In this document: piece by piece, positions 15,661 to 26,683 of the stretch
Layout: each line of letters begins with the position of its first letter
Numbering within the stretch: the stretch's first letter is position 1
Assembly (NCBI RefSeq): GCF_000428145.1
Contig: NZ_ATZJ01000011.1
Span: forward strand, 49,480 to 113,479
Direction of reading: 5' to 3'
DNA: 64,000 bases
From: Chitinilyticum litopenaei DSM 21440
Lineage (GTDB): Bacteria; Pseudomonadota; Gammaproteobacteria; Burkholderiales; Chitinibacteraceae
Made by a program: the position numbers and the translations under genes
Notes under the pieces: generated by a model
The model's database searches: none
The model's input: the letters and a program-made list of their open reading frames with translations, nothing else
What the model was told of the DNA's origin: nothing

Positions 15661-18306
15661 TCACGCCGCCAGTGCCTTGCTGACGATTTCGAAGGTGTCC
15701 GGCGAGAGTCCCGCGCAGGCCTTGATGCGCTGCAGCTCGGCGCGCATCAGCGCGCGGCGGCTCAGGTCCACCTTGGTCCAGCGGTTGAAGCAGGTGGCGA
15801 GCCGCGCGGCGATTTGCGGGTTGATGGCATCCAGCTCGATGATGCGGTCGGCCGCAAAGGCGTAGCCGTAGCCGTCGGCGCTGTGGAAATGCAGCGGGTT
15901 TTGCAGGCAGAAGGCGCTGATCAGCGCGCGCACCTTGTTCGGGTTTTTCAGCGAAAAGGCCGGGTGTTCGAGCAAATGCTGCACGCGGCTGAGTGTGCCG
16001 GGGCGGCGGCTGGTGGCCTGCAGTGCAAACCATTTGTCCATCACCAGCGCGTCGCCCTGCCAGGTGTGGGCGAAGTCGGCCAGTTGCGCCTCGCCACCGC
16101 CACGGTTGACCAGCGCCCTGAGCGCGGCCAGCCGGTCGGTCATGTTGTCGGCCTTCTGGTATTGCCGGGCCAGCAGGTCGCCGGTCATGCCTTCGTCGAG
16201 TTCGGCCAGGTAATCGAGGCAGACATTCTTCAGGCTGCGGCGGGCGACCTGCTCGCCGTTGTAATGGTAGGGCTGGCCGTCGTTGAGCTGCTGGTAGCGC
16301 TGCAGCAGTTGCGAGCGCAGCGCGCGCGCCAGTTGCTGGCGCACCTGCTGGCAGACCTGCGCCAGCCGCACCGGGTCGACTTCTTCCAGCTGTTCGAGCA
16401 GGTAGTTTTCGCGCGGCAATTCCAGCATCAGTGCAACCAGTGCCGGGTCGAGCTCGGGCTTTTCCAAGAGCGTGCGAAACGCCGCACTGAAGGCCTCGGG
16501 CACGCTGACCGCTTCGCCGCGCGTGGCGGTGGCGTACTGCGCGCACATGAGGCGTACCGCGTAATTGTTCGCGGCCTCCCAGCGCGCGAAGGCGTCGTCG
16601 TCATGCGTCATCAGGAAGACCAGTTCGTCATCGCTGTAGGGGTAGGCCAGCGTCACCGGTGCGGAAAAATCGCGCAGCAGCGAGGGCACCGGATGGCAGG
16701 GCAGGTTCACAAAGGTGAAGCGCTCGCAGTCCTGGCGCAATTCCAGGATGCGCTCGGTGGCGTCGCCAGCGGCCTCGCCGGCCGATTGTGTGGACAATTG
16801 CAGCGGCAGGGGCTGGCCGCGCCGGTCGATCAGCGCCAGCGCCAGCGGAATGTGCATCGGGTCCTTGTCATGCTGACCCGGCGTGGGCGGAATGCTCTGC
16901 CGCACCGTCAGCGTGAAGCTGCGCTCGGCTTCGTGCCACTCGCCCTCGATATCCAGATGCGGCGTGCCGGCCTGGCTGTACCACAGCGCGAACTGGTCGA
17001 GATTCACGTGGTTGGCATCCGCCATCGCCGCGCGAAAATCGTCGCAGGTCACCGCCTGGCCGTCGTGCCGCTTGAAGTACAGATCCATGCCGCGGCGGAA
17101 GCCCTCGCGTCCCAGCAGCGTGGCGTACATGCGCACGACCTCGCTGCCTTTCTCGTAGACGGTCCAGGTATAGAAATTGTTGATTTCCAGGTATTCGTCG
17201 GGGCGCACCGGGTGTGCCTGCGGGCCGGCATCCTCGGCGAACTGGTATTCGCGCAAGGCGCGCACGTTCTGGATGCGCGTGACCGAACGGCTGCCGATGT
17301 CGCTGGAGAACTCCTGGTCGCGGTAGACGGTGAGGCCTTCCTTCAGCGAGAGCTGGAACCAGTCGCGGCAGGTCACGCGGTTGCCGGTCCAGTTGTGGAA
17401 GTACTCGTGCGCCACCACCGAATCGATGCCGTCGAAATCGGCGTCGGTGGCCGTGTCGGGCTTGGCCAGCACGTACTTGGTGTTGAAGATGTTCAGGCCC
17501 TTGTTTTCCATCGCGCCCATGTTGAAGTCGCTGACCGCCACGATCATGTAGGTGTCCAGATCGTATTCCAGGCCGAAGCGCTCCTCATCCCACTGCATGG
17601 CCTTTTTCGCGGCGGCCACAGCATGCGGGCATTTGTCGAGATTGCCTGGCTCCACATACACCTCGACATTCACCGTGCGCCCCGAGGCGGTGACGTGGCT
17701 GTCGCTCATGGCCACCAGCTTGCCGGCCACCAGCGCGAACAGGTAGGAGGGCTTGCGGAACGGATCGACCCATTTCACCCAGTGGCGGCCGCGGTCCATC
17801 TGGCCGGCGCCGACGCGGTTGCCGTTCGAGAGCAGCACGGGGTATTTCTGCCTGTCGGCGATCAGCGTGGTGGTGAACTTGGCCATCACGTCCGGGCGGT
17901 CGAGGTAGTAGGTGATCTTGCGAAAACCCTCGGCTTCGCACTGCGTGAAGAAATTGCCGCCGGACACATACAGGCCCATCAGGCTGGTATTGCTGGCCGG
18001 ATTGACGCGGGTGACGATTTCCAGAATCGCTTCTTCCGGCATCGCTGCAATCGTCAGGCTGTGCTCGTCGCGCTGGTAGGCGCTGGCCGGCAGCGGCGCG
18101 CCGTCGAGCTTCAGGCTGTCCAGCTGCAGGCCTTCGCCATGCAATACCAGCGGGGTATCTGCCGCTGTACCCTTGTTGCGCTTGATGACCAGCCGGTTAC
18201 TGACGCGGGTATCGGTTTCATCCAGTTCAAAGCTCAGGTCGACGCGGTCGATGAGGTAGGCAGGTGCGGTGTAGTCGAGGCGGCGGATGGCTTGGCGATC
18301 GGTCAT
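15661..18306 (-). CDS. pepN: Aminopeptidase N
   Basis: 881-residue M1-family zinc metallopeptidase that removes N-terminal residues from peptides in the cytoplasm. The exopeptidase motif GAMENKGLN and the zinc site HEYFHNWTGNRVTCRDW, with the third ligand in LKEGLTVYRD, are intact. DUF3458-type Ig and helical C-terminal domains complete the usual length. The start is ATG 18306 (MTDRQAIRRLDYTAP); upstream residues in the frame look non-coding. It has no signal peptide. It is divergent from cysI across a 284-bp region. Confidence 0.97.
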   Translation of the reverse strand: MTDRQAIRRLDYTAPAYLIDRVDLSFELDETDTRVSNRLVIKRNKGTAADTPLVLHGEGLQLDSLKLDGAPLPASAYQRDEHSLTIAAMPEEAILEIVTRVNPASNTSLMGLYVSGGNFFTQCEAEGFRKITYYLDRPDVMAKFTTTLIADRQKYPVLLSNGNRVGAGQMDRGRHWVKWVDPFRKPSYLFALVAGKLVAMSDSHVTASGRTVNVEVYVEPGNLDKCPHAVAAAKKAMQWDEERFGLEYDLDTYMIVAVSDFNMGAMENKGLNIFNTKYVLAKPDTATDADFDGIDSVVAHEYFHNWTGNRVTCRDWFQLSLKEGLTVYRDQEFSSDIGSRSVTRIQNVRALREYQFAEDAGPQAHPVRPDEYLEINNFYTWTVYEKGSEVVRMYATLLGREGFRRGMDLYFKRHDGQAVTCDDFRAAMADANHVNLDQFALWYSQAGTPHLDIEGEWHEAERSFTLTVRQSIPPTPGQHDKDPMHIPLALALIDRRGQPLPLQLSTQSAGEAAGDATERILELRQDCERFTFVNLPCHPVPSLLRDFSAPVTLAYPYSDDELVFLMTHDDDAFARWEAANNYAVRLMCAQYATATRGEAVSVPEAFSAAFRTLLEKPELDPALVALMLELPRENYLLEQLEEVDPVRLAQVCQQVRQQLARALRSQLLQRYQQLNDGQPYHYNGEQVARRSLKNVCLDYLAELDEGMTGDLLARQYQKADNMTDRLAALRALVNRGGGEAQLADFAHTWQGDALVMDKWFALQATSRRPGTLSRVQHLLEHPAFSLKNPNKVRALISAFCLQNPLHFHSADGYGYAFAADRIIELDAINPQIAARLATCFNRWTKVDLSRRALMRAELQRIKACAGLSPDTFEIVSKALAA

Positions 18307-18468
18307 GGGCATCAGAAAGCTGGGGATAAGCAAAACCCGCCAAGCTTAAACCGTGTATCGCCATGTAACAATCATGGATTGTTGCTCTTGCTTGCGCTGC
18401 CACAAAGCGTTAACGCGGCGCAGCGGTTACATATAGCTTTTTTGGTTGGTCTTAGAAACAAATATTCG

Positions 18469-18497
18469 TTTTATCAATATGTGATGCCCGGTATAGT
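18469..18497 (+). promoter_or_regulatory. Possible activator-dependent promoter of cysI
   Basis: TATAGT at 18492 is a fair -10 box, with only a weak TTTTAT 17 bp upstream. The AT-rich tract before it (AGAAACAAATATTCG) would suit an activator such as CysB. The call rests on pattern only. Confidence 0.3.
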
Positions 18498-18590
18498 TTC
18501 AACCAATCGTGCAATGGGCCACCCTGCGCACCGTAATTCAAAACAAGGGCGAGCCTGGCCGCGACGCCCAACAGCAAGAGTGCAGAGCAG

Positions 18591-20275
<1,685 letters not shown>

Positions 20276-20279
<4 letters not shown>

Positions 20280-20782
20280 GCCGCATCATCGTAGACAAAC
20301 AGATCGTCGACTGCGACGCCCCCATCCTGCGTGCCAACGAAGATGGCAGCTTCCCCATTGTTCCGGAATTGTCGGAGCAGGGCCTCGTCTTTGTCTCGCT
20401 GCCGCAGTATCTGGCGCAAAAGGCCGAGCTGACTGCCCGCGGCGACGTGGGTGTGTGGTTCGCGGCGTCTGACGAGCCCGAGCTGCTCGGCGCGGACGCC
20501 GCGCAGCTTGCCTTCATCGCCGTCGAATTCCCGGCCTTCACCGATGGCCGCGGCTTCTCGATCGGCCGGCTGCTGCGTGAGCGCTACGGCTTCACCGGCC
20601 AGCTGCGCGCCTTTGGCGATGTGTTCAAGGACACGCTGAACTACCTCGCCCGCTGCGGCTTCAACGCCTTTGCCGTGCGCGCCGACAAGGACATCGAGGA
20701 TGCGGTGAAGGGCATCGATGATTTCACCGAGTTCTACCAGAGTTCTGTGGGTCAGCCGCAACCGCTGTTCCGTCGCCGCTGA
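20276..20782 (+). CDS. DUF934 protein of the sulfite reduction operon
   Basis: 168 residues matching DUF934 (IIVDKQIVDCD, VEFPAFTDGRGFSIGRLLRE, FGDVFKDTLNYLARCGF). These proteins are almost always encoded beside CysI-type reductases and are thought to help sulfite reduction, but the exact role is not established. It overlaps cysI by 4 bp and is followed by a family B hairpin and then a strong terminator, so the operon is the two genes only. Confidence 0.92.
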
Positions 20783-20788
20783 TTTTTA

Positions 20789-20837
20789 GGGTATTGCGTC
20801 GCAGCCCTTTATCCGTAATGGCTGCAGGGTGATACCC
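20789..20837. repeat. Family B GGGTAT hairpin
   Basis: GGGTATTGCGTCGCAGCC ... GGCTGCAGGGTGATACCC, arms inverted with a 13-nt loop. It begins 7 bp after the DUF934 stop codon and has no T-run, so it is not itself a typical terminator. Confidence 0.75.
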
Positions 20838-20845
20838 TGAAAATC

Positions 20846-20884
20846 AAACAACAACGCCCGTCCTTGTGACGGGCGTTGTTGTTT
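20846..20884 (+). terminator. Strong terminator of the cysI operon
   Basis: A 17-bp perfect stem (AAACAACAACGCCCGTC and its complement) with a 5-nt loop. Ends with a T-rich GTTGTTGTTT tail. Confidence 0.85.
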
Positions 20885-20918
20885 GTGTGCGCTGATGTTG
20901 TGCTGGCTTGCCGTGGGG

Positions 20919-21215
20919 CTCCTGATTGGCAAGACGTCTCAGCAAAACCCAAATCAAGCGCAGAGGCACAGAAAGCACAGATGAAAAGCGGCAGCACCGC
21001 ATTGGCGTTTCTCGGGTTTTTGCTGCCTGTGCCCTGTGTATGTCTGTGCTTGAATGGTTTCTCCTGATAAGGGTGGCCAGCTCAACAACTCGTCATGCCG
21101 GCGTCCCACGGGGATTCCCTACGGTCAAGGTCGGCATCCAGAGTGACGCTCGAACAGGCATTGCAACTGGATTCCGGCTTTCGCCGGAATGACGAATTGT
21201 ACTTTGCTGAGGTGG
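20919..21215. repeat. Repeat mosaic: family C palindrome plus family D-like hairpin
   Basis: Starts with CTCCTGATTGGCAAGACGTC, a family D end. A CACAGAG palindrome follows (20956-21051), then CCTGATAAGG and a long GTCATGCCGGCGTCCCACGG hairpin (21091-21194), ending near TTTGCTGAGGTGGCTACC. The parts appear nested or truncated. With the adjoining family A copy this fills the 590-bp gap between DUF934 and the next gene; no gene is seen. Confidence 0.65.
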
Positions 21216-21220
21216 CTACC

Positions 21221-21337
21221 TATTGATCCGGCCCTCTGATGTTTTTACTTGTTGGAGCGAGCTTGCTCGCGATTAGCAAGGCTTCGCGAGCAAGCTCGCT
21301 CCTACGGAAATTCCAACTTCCGAGGGCCGGATCAATA
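21221..21337. repeat. Family A REP composite, complete copy
   Basis: 117 bp with perfect 16-bp ends TATTGATCCGGCCCTC / GAGGGCCGGATCAATA and the central GAGCGAGCTTGCTCGCGA-type palindrome. It is nearly identical to the copy at 9304. Confidence 0.92.
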
Positions 21338-21373
21338 TTCAGGTGGTTTCTTGTGGTTTGCTGAGAAGGGTTT

Positions 21374-21724
21374 CTAATCAGCTACGGGTGTGCAGGACTT
21401 CTGCCGAAAGCTGGCGATGTGGCGGATTTCGGCGATCTTGCCGGCCGCCAGCCCGGCCAGCTCCTGCTCTTCGATCAGCCCCTCGCCCAGCAGGCAGCCG
21501 AACAGCACGATCAGCCTTGAATAGCGGTAGTCAAATCTTTCGTCGATTTCGCGTCGCGCGTCGCGCAGAAAACGCTCGATGTTCCACAGGTCTTCCGGCT
21601 CGCTGGCCTGCGCCGCTCTTGTCCTGAATTCCGTCATAAGGGCGGCAAATTTGCGCTGTAGCGCCAGCTCGAAGAGGTGTCGGGCGAGTTTCTTTTCGGT
21701 GTTGCTCCAGTTCATGTCTGGCAT
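21374..21724 (-). CDS. Hypothetical helical protein
   Basis: 116 residues from ATG 21724, which has GGAG 9 bases upstream (a GTG at 21736 is possible). I do not recognise the family. It is all-helical, with charged N-terminal helices (WSNTEKKLARHLFELALQRK) and a leucine-rich C-terminal part (RLIVLFGCLLGEGLIEEQEL). There is no signal peptide or membrane anchor. It lies 130 bp downstream of the cyclase gene on the same strand and might share its transcript. Confidence 0.65.
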   Translation of the reverse strand: MPDMNWSNTEKKLARHLFELALQRKFAALMTEFRTRAAQASEPEDLWNIERFLRDARREIDERFDYRYSRLIVLFGCLLGEGLIEEQELAGLAAGKIAEIRHIASFRQKSCTPVAD

Positions 21725-21856
21725 TGCATTCTCCACGCTTGGAAACGGGCAAGGTCGGCAGCGGGTGATTATCGCCGGCCTGCGCGCCGTTGTGGATAGG
21801 CGCGCGGCTTTGCGTTCGGGTGCTGGGCCGCGACTGGCGCGGCTGCCGGCCTTGCC

Positions 21857-23275
21857 TCAGGGAATCTCGTAGACGGTGTACAGATCGCTCAGGCCCCGCA
21901 GCGCATGCTGGCGCGGCTGCGGGACGAGATTCTGGCTGGCCAGCAGGCGCATCACCGCGTCCTGGCGGACGATGGGCTCGGTGGCGAAGATGCTTTGCGA
22001 ATCGGCCAGGCCCTGCACGCGGGCGGCAATGTTGACGGTCTGGCCGAAATAGTCGAGCCGGTCGTTCAGCGATACCGCCAGGCAGGCGCCTTCGTGGATG
22101 CCGATCTTCACGACGAGATCCTCACGGCCGCGCTCCGCGTTGAGGCGGCGCATGGCGGCGCGCATCTGCAGCGCGGCGGCGACGGCGCGCTCCGGGCTGG
22201 CAGAGGTGGCCATGACGGCGTCACCGATGGTCTTGACCACGGCGCCATGTGCGGCCGTCACCGCCTCGGTCTGCACGCCGAAATGCGCACGCACGAGGTC
22301 GAAGGCCTGCAGGTCGCCCACGCGCTCGTACAGTCCGGTCGAGCCCTTGAGGTCGGTAAAGAGAAAACTCAGGCTGGTCAGCTGCAGGCGCTGGTCGACG
22401 TCGAGCGTGTCGCCGCGGTAGATGTCGCGGAAGGTCTGGTTGGTCAGCAGGCGCGCGGCGGTCAGGTAGCGCTTGCGGTGCGCGATCATGTCCTTGAACG
22501 ACGGGCCGCCGATGTAGATGCCGGGCAGCACGCGCTGCTTGGTGCGGTTTTCCAGGCTCAGGCGCAGCGGGCCGGGGCGCAGCTTGCGCGGCGGCAGGCT
22601 GAGTTCTTCGCCGGTGTAGACGACGGACAATTCCTGCCGCTGCGCCGGTGGTTCGCCGCGCACGTTCAGGTGTTGCGCCGTGTGCGTGACCGGCTCGAAA
22701 AGGATGAGGAACTGCGGCGGCAGCTGCAGCGACATCTGGCATTTTTCTCCCGGCGCCAGCTCGATGGTGTCGAGCGTGATGCGTGCGGCCAGCTGCTCGA
22801 AGGCTGCGCCCTCGGGCAGGGCCAGCCCCGAGCTCCAGAAGAATTGCCGCAGGTATTCCCAGAACGGCAGCGATTCCGGCTCGTGCCCGGCAATGCGGCG
22901 CACGCGGCGGTTGACGCTGAAGCTGGCTTCGACCACTTCATCCAGCGTCGGCGCATAGGCCACGGTGCAGATGGCGCAGTGGTATTCGTCGCGGCGCAGC
23001 GATTTCAGCGTGGCGTTCGCGCCCAGCACGCCGCCGCAGCCGGGGCAGAGCAGGTTCCACTACAGGTCGAAGAGCCCCACGCGCACGGCGTGCACAAAGC
23101 CGGTGATCGCATCTTCCTCGTCAACGCCATGGCGCGCGGCGAAGTCGAGCACGTTGACGCGATTGAGCTCGCGGTCGCTGCCTTCCTGCACCAGCCTGCG
23201 CAGCGCAGCGGCAAAGCCGGCCGGGGCGCTGTGTTCCAGCGCGTGAAAACGCGACTCCACTTCGGCATCCAGCAT
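21857..23275 (-). pseudogene. DUF5939-type adenylate/guanylate cyclase interrupted by an in-frame amber codon
   Basis: Two open stretches lie in the same frame with one TAG at 23060-23062 between them. The upstream part starts at ATG 23275 (MLDAEVESRFHALEHSAPAG, ribosome site GGGG) and ends GLFDL. Translation past the TAG continues WNLLCPGCGGVLGANATL, with a zinc-ribbon pair CPGC and CAIC, as in intact proteins of this kind. The downstream part (to 21857) holds a DUF5939 region and a class III cyclase catalytic domain (FLFTDLKGSTGLYERVGDLQ, KTIGDAVMATSASPERAV, DYFGQTVNIAARVQGLA). The full reading is 472 codons. A single base change (for example GAG or TCG to TAG) explains it; a sequencing error or readthrough is possible. 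If it is real, only internal starts such as ATG 23029 could give a cyclase fragment. Confidence 0.85.
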
Positions 23276-23402
23276 GCTGATTCCCCCTGTGCGGCGACTG
23301 CCAGTATAGGCGGCGATGCGCTGCCACTGCTGCGGGCGCGTAATCCCGGCCGGCTGGCCGCAGCCTGCCGGTAGCTGCACAGGCGGTTTTGCAGTTTGCT
23401 AT

Positions 23403-23450
23403 GGGTATATGGCTGTAGCCAAATATTTGCAAAGGCTGTGGGCATATATC
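23403..23450. repeat. Family B GGGTAT hairpin
   Basis: GGGTATATGGCTGTAGCC and AAAGGCTGTGGGCATATATC form the arms. The rest of the gap between the cyclase and the kinase gene (23276-23662) is GC-rich, shows no gene, and must contain the two divergent promoters. Confidence 0.7.
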
Positions 23451-23662
23451 ATAGAGTGTATCTGGTGCTTGCCGCCGAGGGGCGGGTCCGCCCGGGCAAG
23501 GGGGTCTTGCGTGCCGGAGGCCAGCGGGATTGCCGCGCCGACGGCCAGACCTGGCTTCGCGGCGCGCTTCCGGGAATCGCTTTCAATCTCATTCCACGCT
23601 TGCGCTTGGGAATGCCCTTGTCTTGAATGGGCTTACCCAGTTTCCAGCCCCGGGAAAGCGTG

Positions 23663-26600
23663 ATGACAATTGCGGCACGGTCCAGCATCAGCGCGGTCGG
23701 TATCCTGACCATCGACGAGCAGGGTTGCATACGCAGCTTCGATGCCGTGTCCGAGCGCATTTTTGGCTACACGCAGGAGGAAGTGTGCGGGCAGAACGTG
23801 ACGATGCTGATGCCCTCGCCCTACCGCGACGAGCACGACGGCTATCTGGCGCGCTATCGGGAGGAGGGCGCGCCGCGCATCATCGGCCAGGGGCGCGAAG
23901 TACTGGGGCGGCACAAGGCGGGCCATGACTTTCCGATCTGGCTAGCGGTCAACGAGGTGCGGCTGGGCGGCGAGCGGGTGTTTGTCGGCTCCATCGTCGA
24001 GTTGTCCGAACAGAAAAGCATCGAATCCGACCTGCTGCAAAGCCAGGAAACCACGCGCGCGATCCTGGCTACCGCGATCAACCCCATCATCACCATCGAC
24101 GCGCACGGCATGGTCTGTTCCTTCAATCCGGCGGCGGAAACGCTGTTCGGTTATGCCGCCAGCGAGCTGATCGGCCAGAACATCAAGCTCATCATGCCGC
24201 AGCCCTATCATTCCGAGCACGACGGCTATCTGTCGCGCTATCTGCGCGAGGGCCAGCCGCACGTGATCGGCAAGGGGCGCGAGGTGGTCGGGCGCAAGAA
24301 GGATGGCTCGACCTTTCCCATGCACCTGTCGGTCGGGCGCATGGAGGTCGGCGGTGCGCCGATGTTCGTTGGCATCATTGTTGACATCAGCGAGCGCAAG
24401 GCCGCCGAAACCGAGCTGGCGAAAAGCCTGGAAACCACGCGCGCGATTCTGGCCACCGCGATCAATCCCATCATCACCATCGACGCCATCGGCCAGGTGT
24501 GTTCCTTCAACCCGGCCGCCGAGGCGCTGTTTGGCTATGCGCGCGACGAGGTGCTGGGCAAGAACATCAAGATCATCATGCCCGAGCCCTACCGCGCGGA
24601 GCATGACGGCTACCTGTCGCGCTATCTGCGTGAAGGGCAGCCGCACGTGATCGGCAAGGGGCGCGAGGTGGTGGGGCGCAGGAAGGATGGCGCAACCTTT
24701 CCCATGCACCTGTCGGTCGGGCGCATGGAAGTGGCGGGCGAGCCGATGTTTGTCGGCATCATTGTCGACATCACCGAGCGCAAGAATGCCGAGGCCGAGC
24801 TGCTGCAGCACCGCGACCGCCTGGCCGAAATGGTGGCAAGCGCCACCGCCGAGCTGCAGCAGGCCAAGGAAGATGCCGAAGCCGGCGCACGCACCAAGTC
24901 GGCCTTCCTGGCCAATATGAGCCATGAAATCCGCACGCCGATGAATGCCATCATCGGTTTTACCGAAGTGGTGCTGCAGGACGAGGCGCTGAGTGACGCC
25001 ACGCGCAATCATGTGAAGACCATCCTGCGCGCGTCACGCTCGCTGCTGGGCATCATCAATGACGTGCTGGACATCTCCAAGCTGGAAAGCGGCAAGTTCA
25101 TGCTTGAGCAGATTCCCTTCCATCTGCCGAATGTGCTGCGCGACATCCAGCACACCATCGAACAGCAGCTGGGCGAAAAGGGGCTGGTTTACCGCTGCCG
25201 GATTGCCGATGGCTTGCCGCTGCGCGTGGTGGGCGATCCGACCCGCTTGCGGCAGATTCTGCTCAATCTGCTCGGTAATGCCATCAAGTTCACCGATCAC
25301 GGCGAAGTCGGCCTGACCGTTACGGCGGGTGCGCAGGCGCACGAGCTGCACTTCGCCGTCAGCGACACCGGCATCGGCATGACCGAGCAGCAACTGGCCA
25401 AGGTCTTCGATGCGTTTTCGCAGGCTGATGTCAGCACCACGCGCAACTTCGGCGGCACGGGGCTGGGAACGACGATCAGCAAGCAGCTGGTCGAGCAGAT
25501 GGGCGGCGTGATCTGGGTCGAAAGCGTATGGAAAGAGGGCTCCACCTTTCATTTCACTGCGCAGCTGCCGGCGGCCCAGGCCCAGCAGCGTTGCTTCAAC
25601 GAGGACGAGCAGGTGCTGGGAGAAGCCTATGTGTCGCCGCGCCTCTTTACCGTGCTGCTGGCCGAGGATTTGGAAACCAATGCCTCGCTGGCCTTGCTGC
25701 GCATCACCCAGCAGGGCCATCACGTCGACTGGGTGAAAAATGGCCGCGAGGCGCTGCAGGCGGTCAGGCGCGGCGGCTACGATCTGGTGCTGATGGATGT
25801 GATGATGCCGGAAATGGACGGGCTGGAAGCCACGCGACGCATCCGTGCCCATGAGGCGGCGGCAGGCCAGCCTCCCATTCCCATCGTGGCACTGACCGCC
25901 AGCATCCTGCACGAAGACCATTTGCGCTGCCGCGATGCCGGCATGGATCGTGTGGAAGGCAAGCCCATTGATTTCAACTCGCTGTTCCGCATGATGGAGG
26001 ACGTTGTGCCATCCGGCTCGGGGCGCGCGCAGGAAGGTTCGGGGTTGCTGACCATCGCCGTCGCGCCGCAGCAGCAGCTGGAGTGCCTTGCGCCGGTGGC
26101 GGATGTCGGCAAGGCGCTGGCGGTCTGGCAGGATCCGCAGGCCTATGCTGATGCGCTGCAGCAGTTTGCCCGCCAGCAGGCGGACAAGGCGCTGGAGCTG
26201 CAGGCGCTGCTGGCCGCCGATCCGCCGGACTATCCGGCGGCCTATCGCCTGCTGCATGCGCTCAAGGGGGTGGCCGGCAATCTGTATCTGGGCAGGGTGT
26301 ACCAGCTGGCCTGCCAGCTCGATGCCCGGATCAAGCCGCTGCTGGACGATGCGGCTGCAGCTGCGCCATTTGATCTGCCGGCACTGGCCGAGCTCGATGA
26401 GGCCCTGCAGCAGGCACTGGCGGCAATTGCCGCCCTGCCGGGCGCCAGCGCCATCCCGAGCACCGGCTATGACGCCGGCAAGGTGCGGGAGTTGTTGCTG
26501 CGCCTGCAGCAGGAGCTGGCGCAGCTCAATCCCGATTCGGTCGAGCCGCTGCTGAAAGAGTTGTGCCGCTATTTGCCGCACGAGCAGGTGTCGCCGCTGT

Positions 26601-26683
26601 GGCGTTTGCTGGAAAGCTTCGATTTCGATGGCGCACAGGCCCATGTGGCCACGCTGGGCGACACACTGGGGCTGGCATCATGA
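23663..26683 (+). CDS. Hybrid histidine kinase with three tandem FixL-like heme PAS domains
   Basis: 1006 residues, cytoplasmic, no membrane segment. Three PAS domains follow each other with a 128-residue period (about 10-115, 128-245, 256-373). Each has the FixL motif EHDGYL with its histidine (H58, H186, H314) and, exactly 20 residues later, the arginine of IGxGREV (R78, R206, R334), the positions of heme ligand H200 and distal R220 in Bradyrhizobium FixL. Then come HisKA (FLANMSHEIRTPMNA, H421), a HATPase domain (NLLGNAIKFTD, GGTGLGTTIS), a receiver (LMDVMMPEMDG, D712) and an HPt domain (LLHALKGVAGNL, H865). ATG 23663 has GGGAAAG upstream and directly precedes PAS1. The stop overlaps the next gene by 4 bp. 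Probable oxygen or redox sensor feeding the HD-GYP partner; heme binding is inferred. Confidence 0.93.
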   Translation: MTIAARSSISAVGILTIDEQGCIRSFDAVSERIFGYTQEEVCGQNVTMLMPSPYRDEHDGYLARYREEGAPRIIGQGREVLGRHKAGHDFPIWLAVNEVRLGGERVFVGSIVELSEQKSIESDLLQSQETTRAILATAINPIITIDAHGMVCSFNPAAETLFGYAASELIGQNIKLIMPQPYHSEHDGYLSRYLREGQPHVIGKGREVVGRKKDGSTFPMHLSVGRMEVGGAPMFVGIIVDISERKAAETELAKSLETTRAILATAINPIITIDAIGQVCSFNPAAEALFGYARDEVLGKNIKIIMPEPYRAEHDGYLSRYLREGQPHVIGKGREVVGRRKDGATFPMHLSVGRMEVAGEPMFVGIIVDITERKNAEAELLQHRDRLAEMVASATAELQQAKEDAEAGARTKSAFLANMSHEIRTPMNAIIGFTEVVLQDEALSDATRNHVKTILRASRSLLGIINDVLDISKLESGKFMLEQIPFHLPNVLRDIQHTIEQQLGEKGLVYRCRIADGLPLRVVGDPTRLRQILLNLLGNAIKFTDHGEVGLTVTAGAQAHELHFAVSDTGIGMTEQQLAKVFDAFSQADVSTTRNFGGTGLGTTISKQLVEQMGGVIWVESVWKEGSTFHFTAQLPAAQAQQRCFNEDEQVLGEAYVSPRLFTVLLAEDLETNASLALLRITQQGHHVDWVKNGREALQAVRRGGYDLVLMDVMMPEMDGLEATRRIRAHEAAAGQPPIPIVALTASILHEDHLRCRDAGMDRVEGKPIDFNSLFRMMEDVVPSGSGRAQEGSGLLTIAVAPQQQLECLAPVADVGKALAVWQDPQAYADALQQFARQQADKALELQALLAADPPDYPAAYRLLHALKGVAGNLYLGRVYQLACQLDARIKPLLDDAAAAAPFDLPALAELDEALQQALAAIAALPGASAIPSTGYDAGKVRELLLRLQQELAQLNPDSVEPLLKELCRYLPHEQVSPLWRLLESFDFDGAQAHVATLGDTLGLAS

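Noticed and set aside
20789..20837. Family B hairpins as Rho-independent terminators
   Set aside because: None has a T-run after the stem, and real terminators with T-runs occur separately just downstream at 20846 and 34567.
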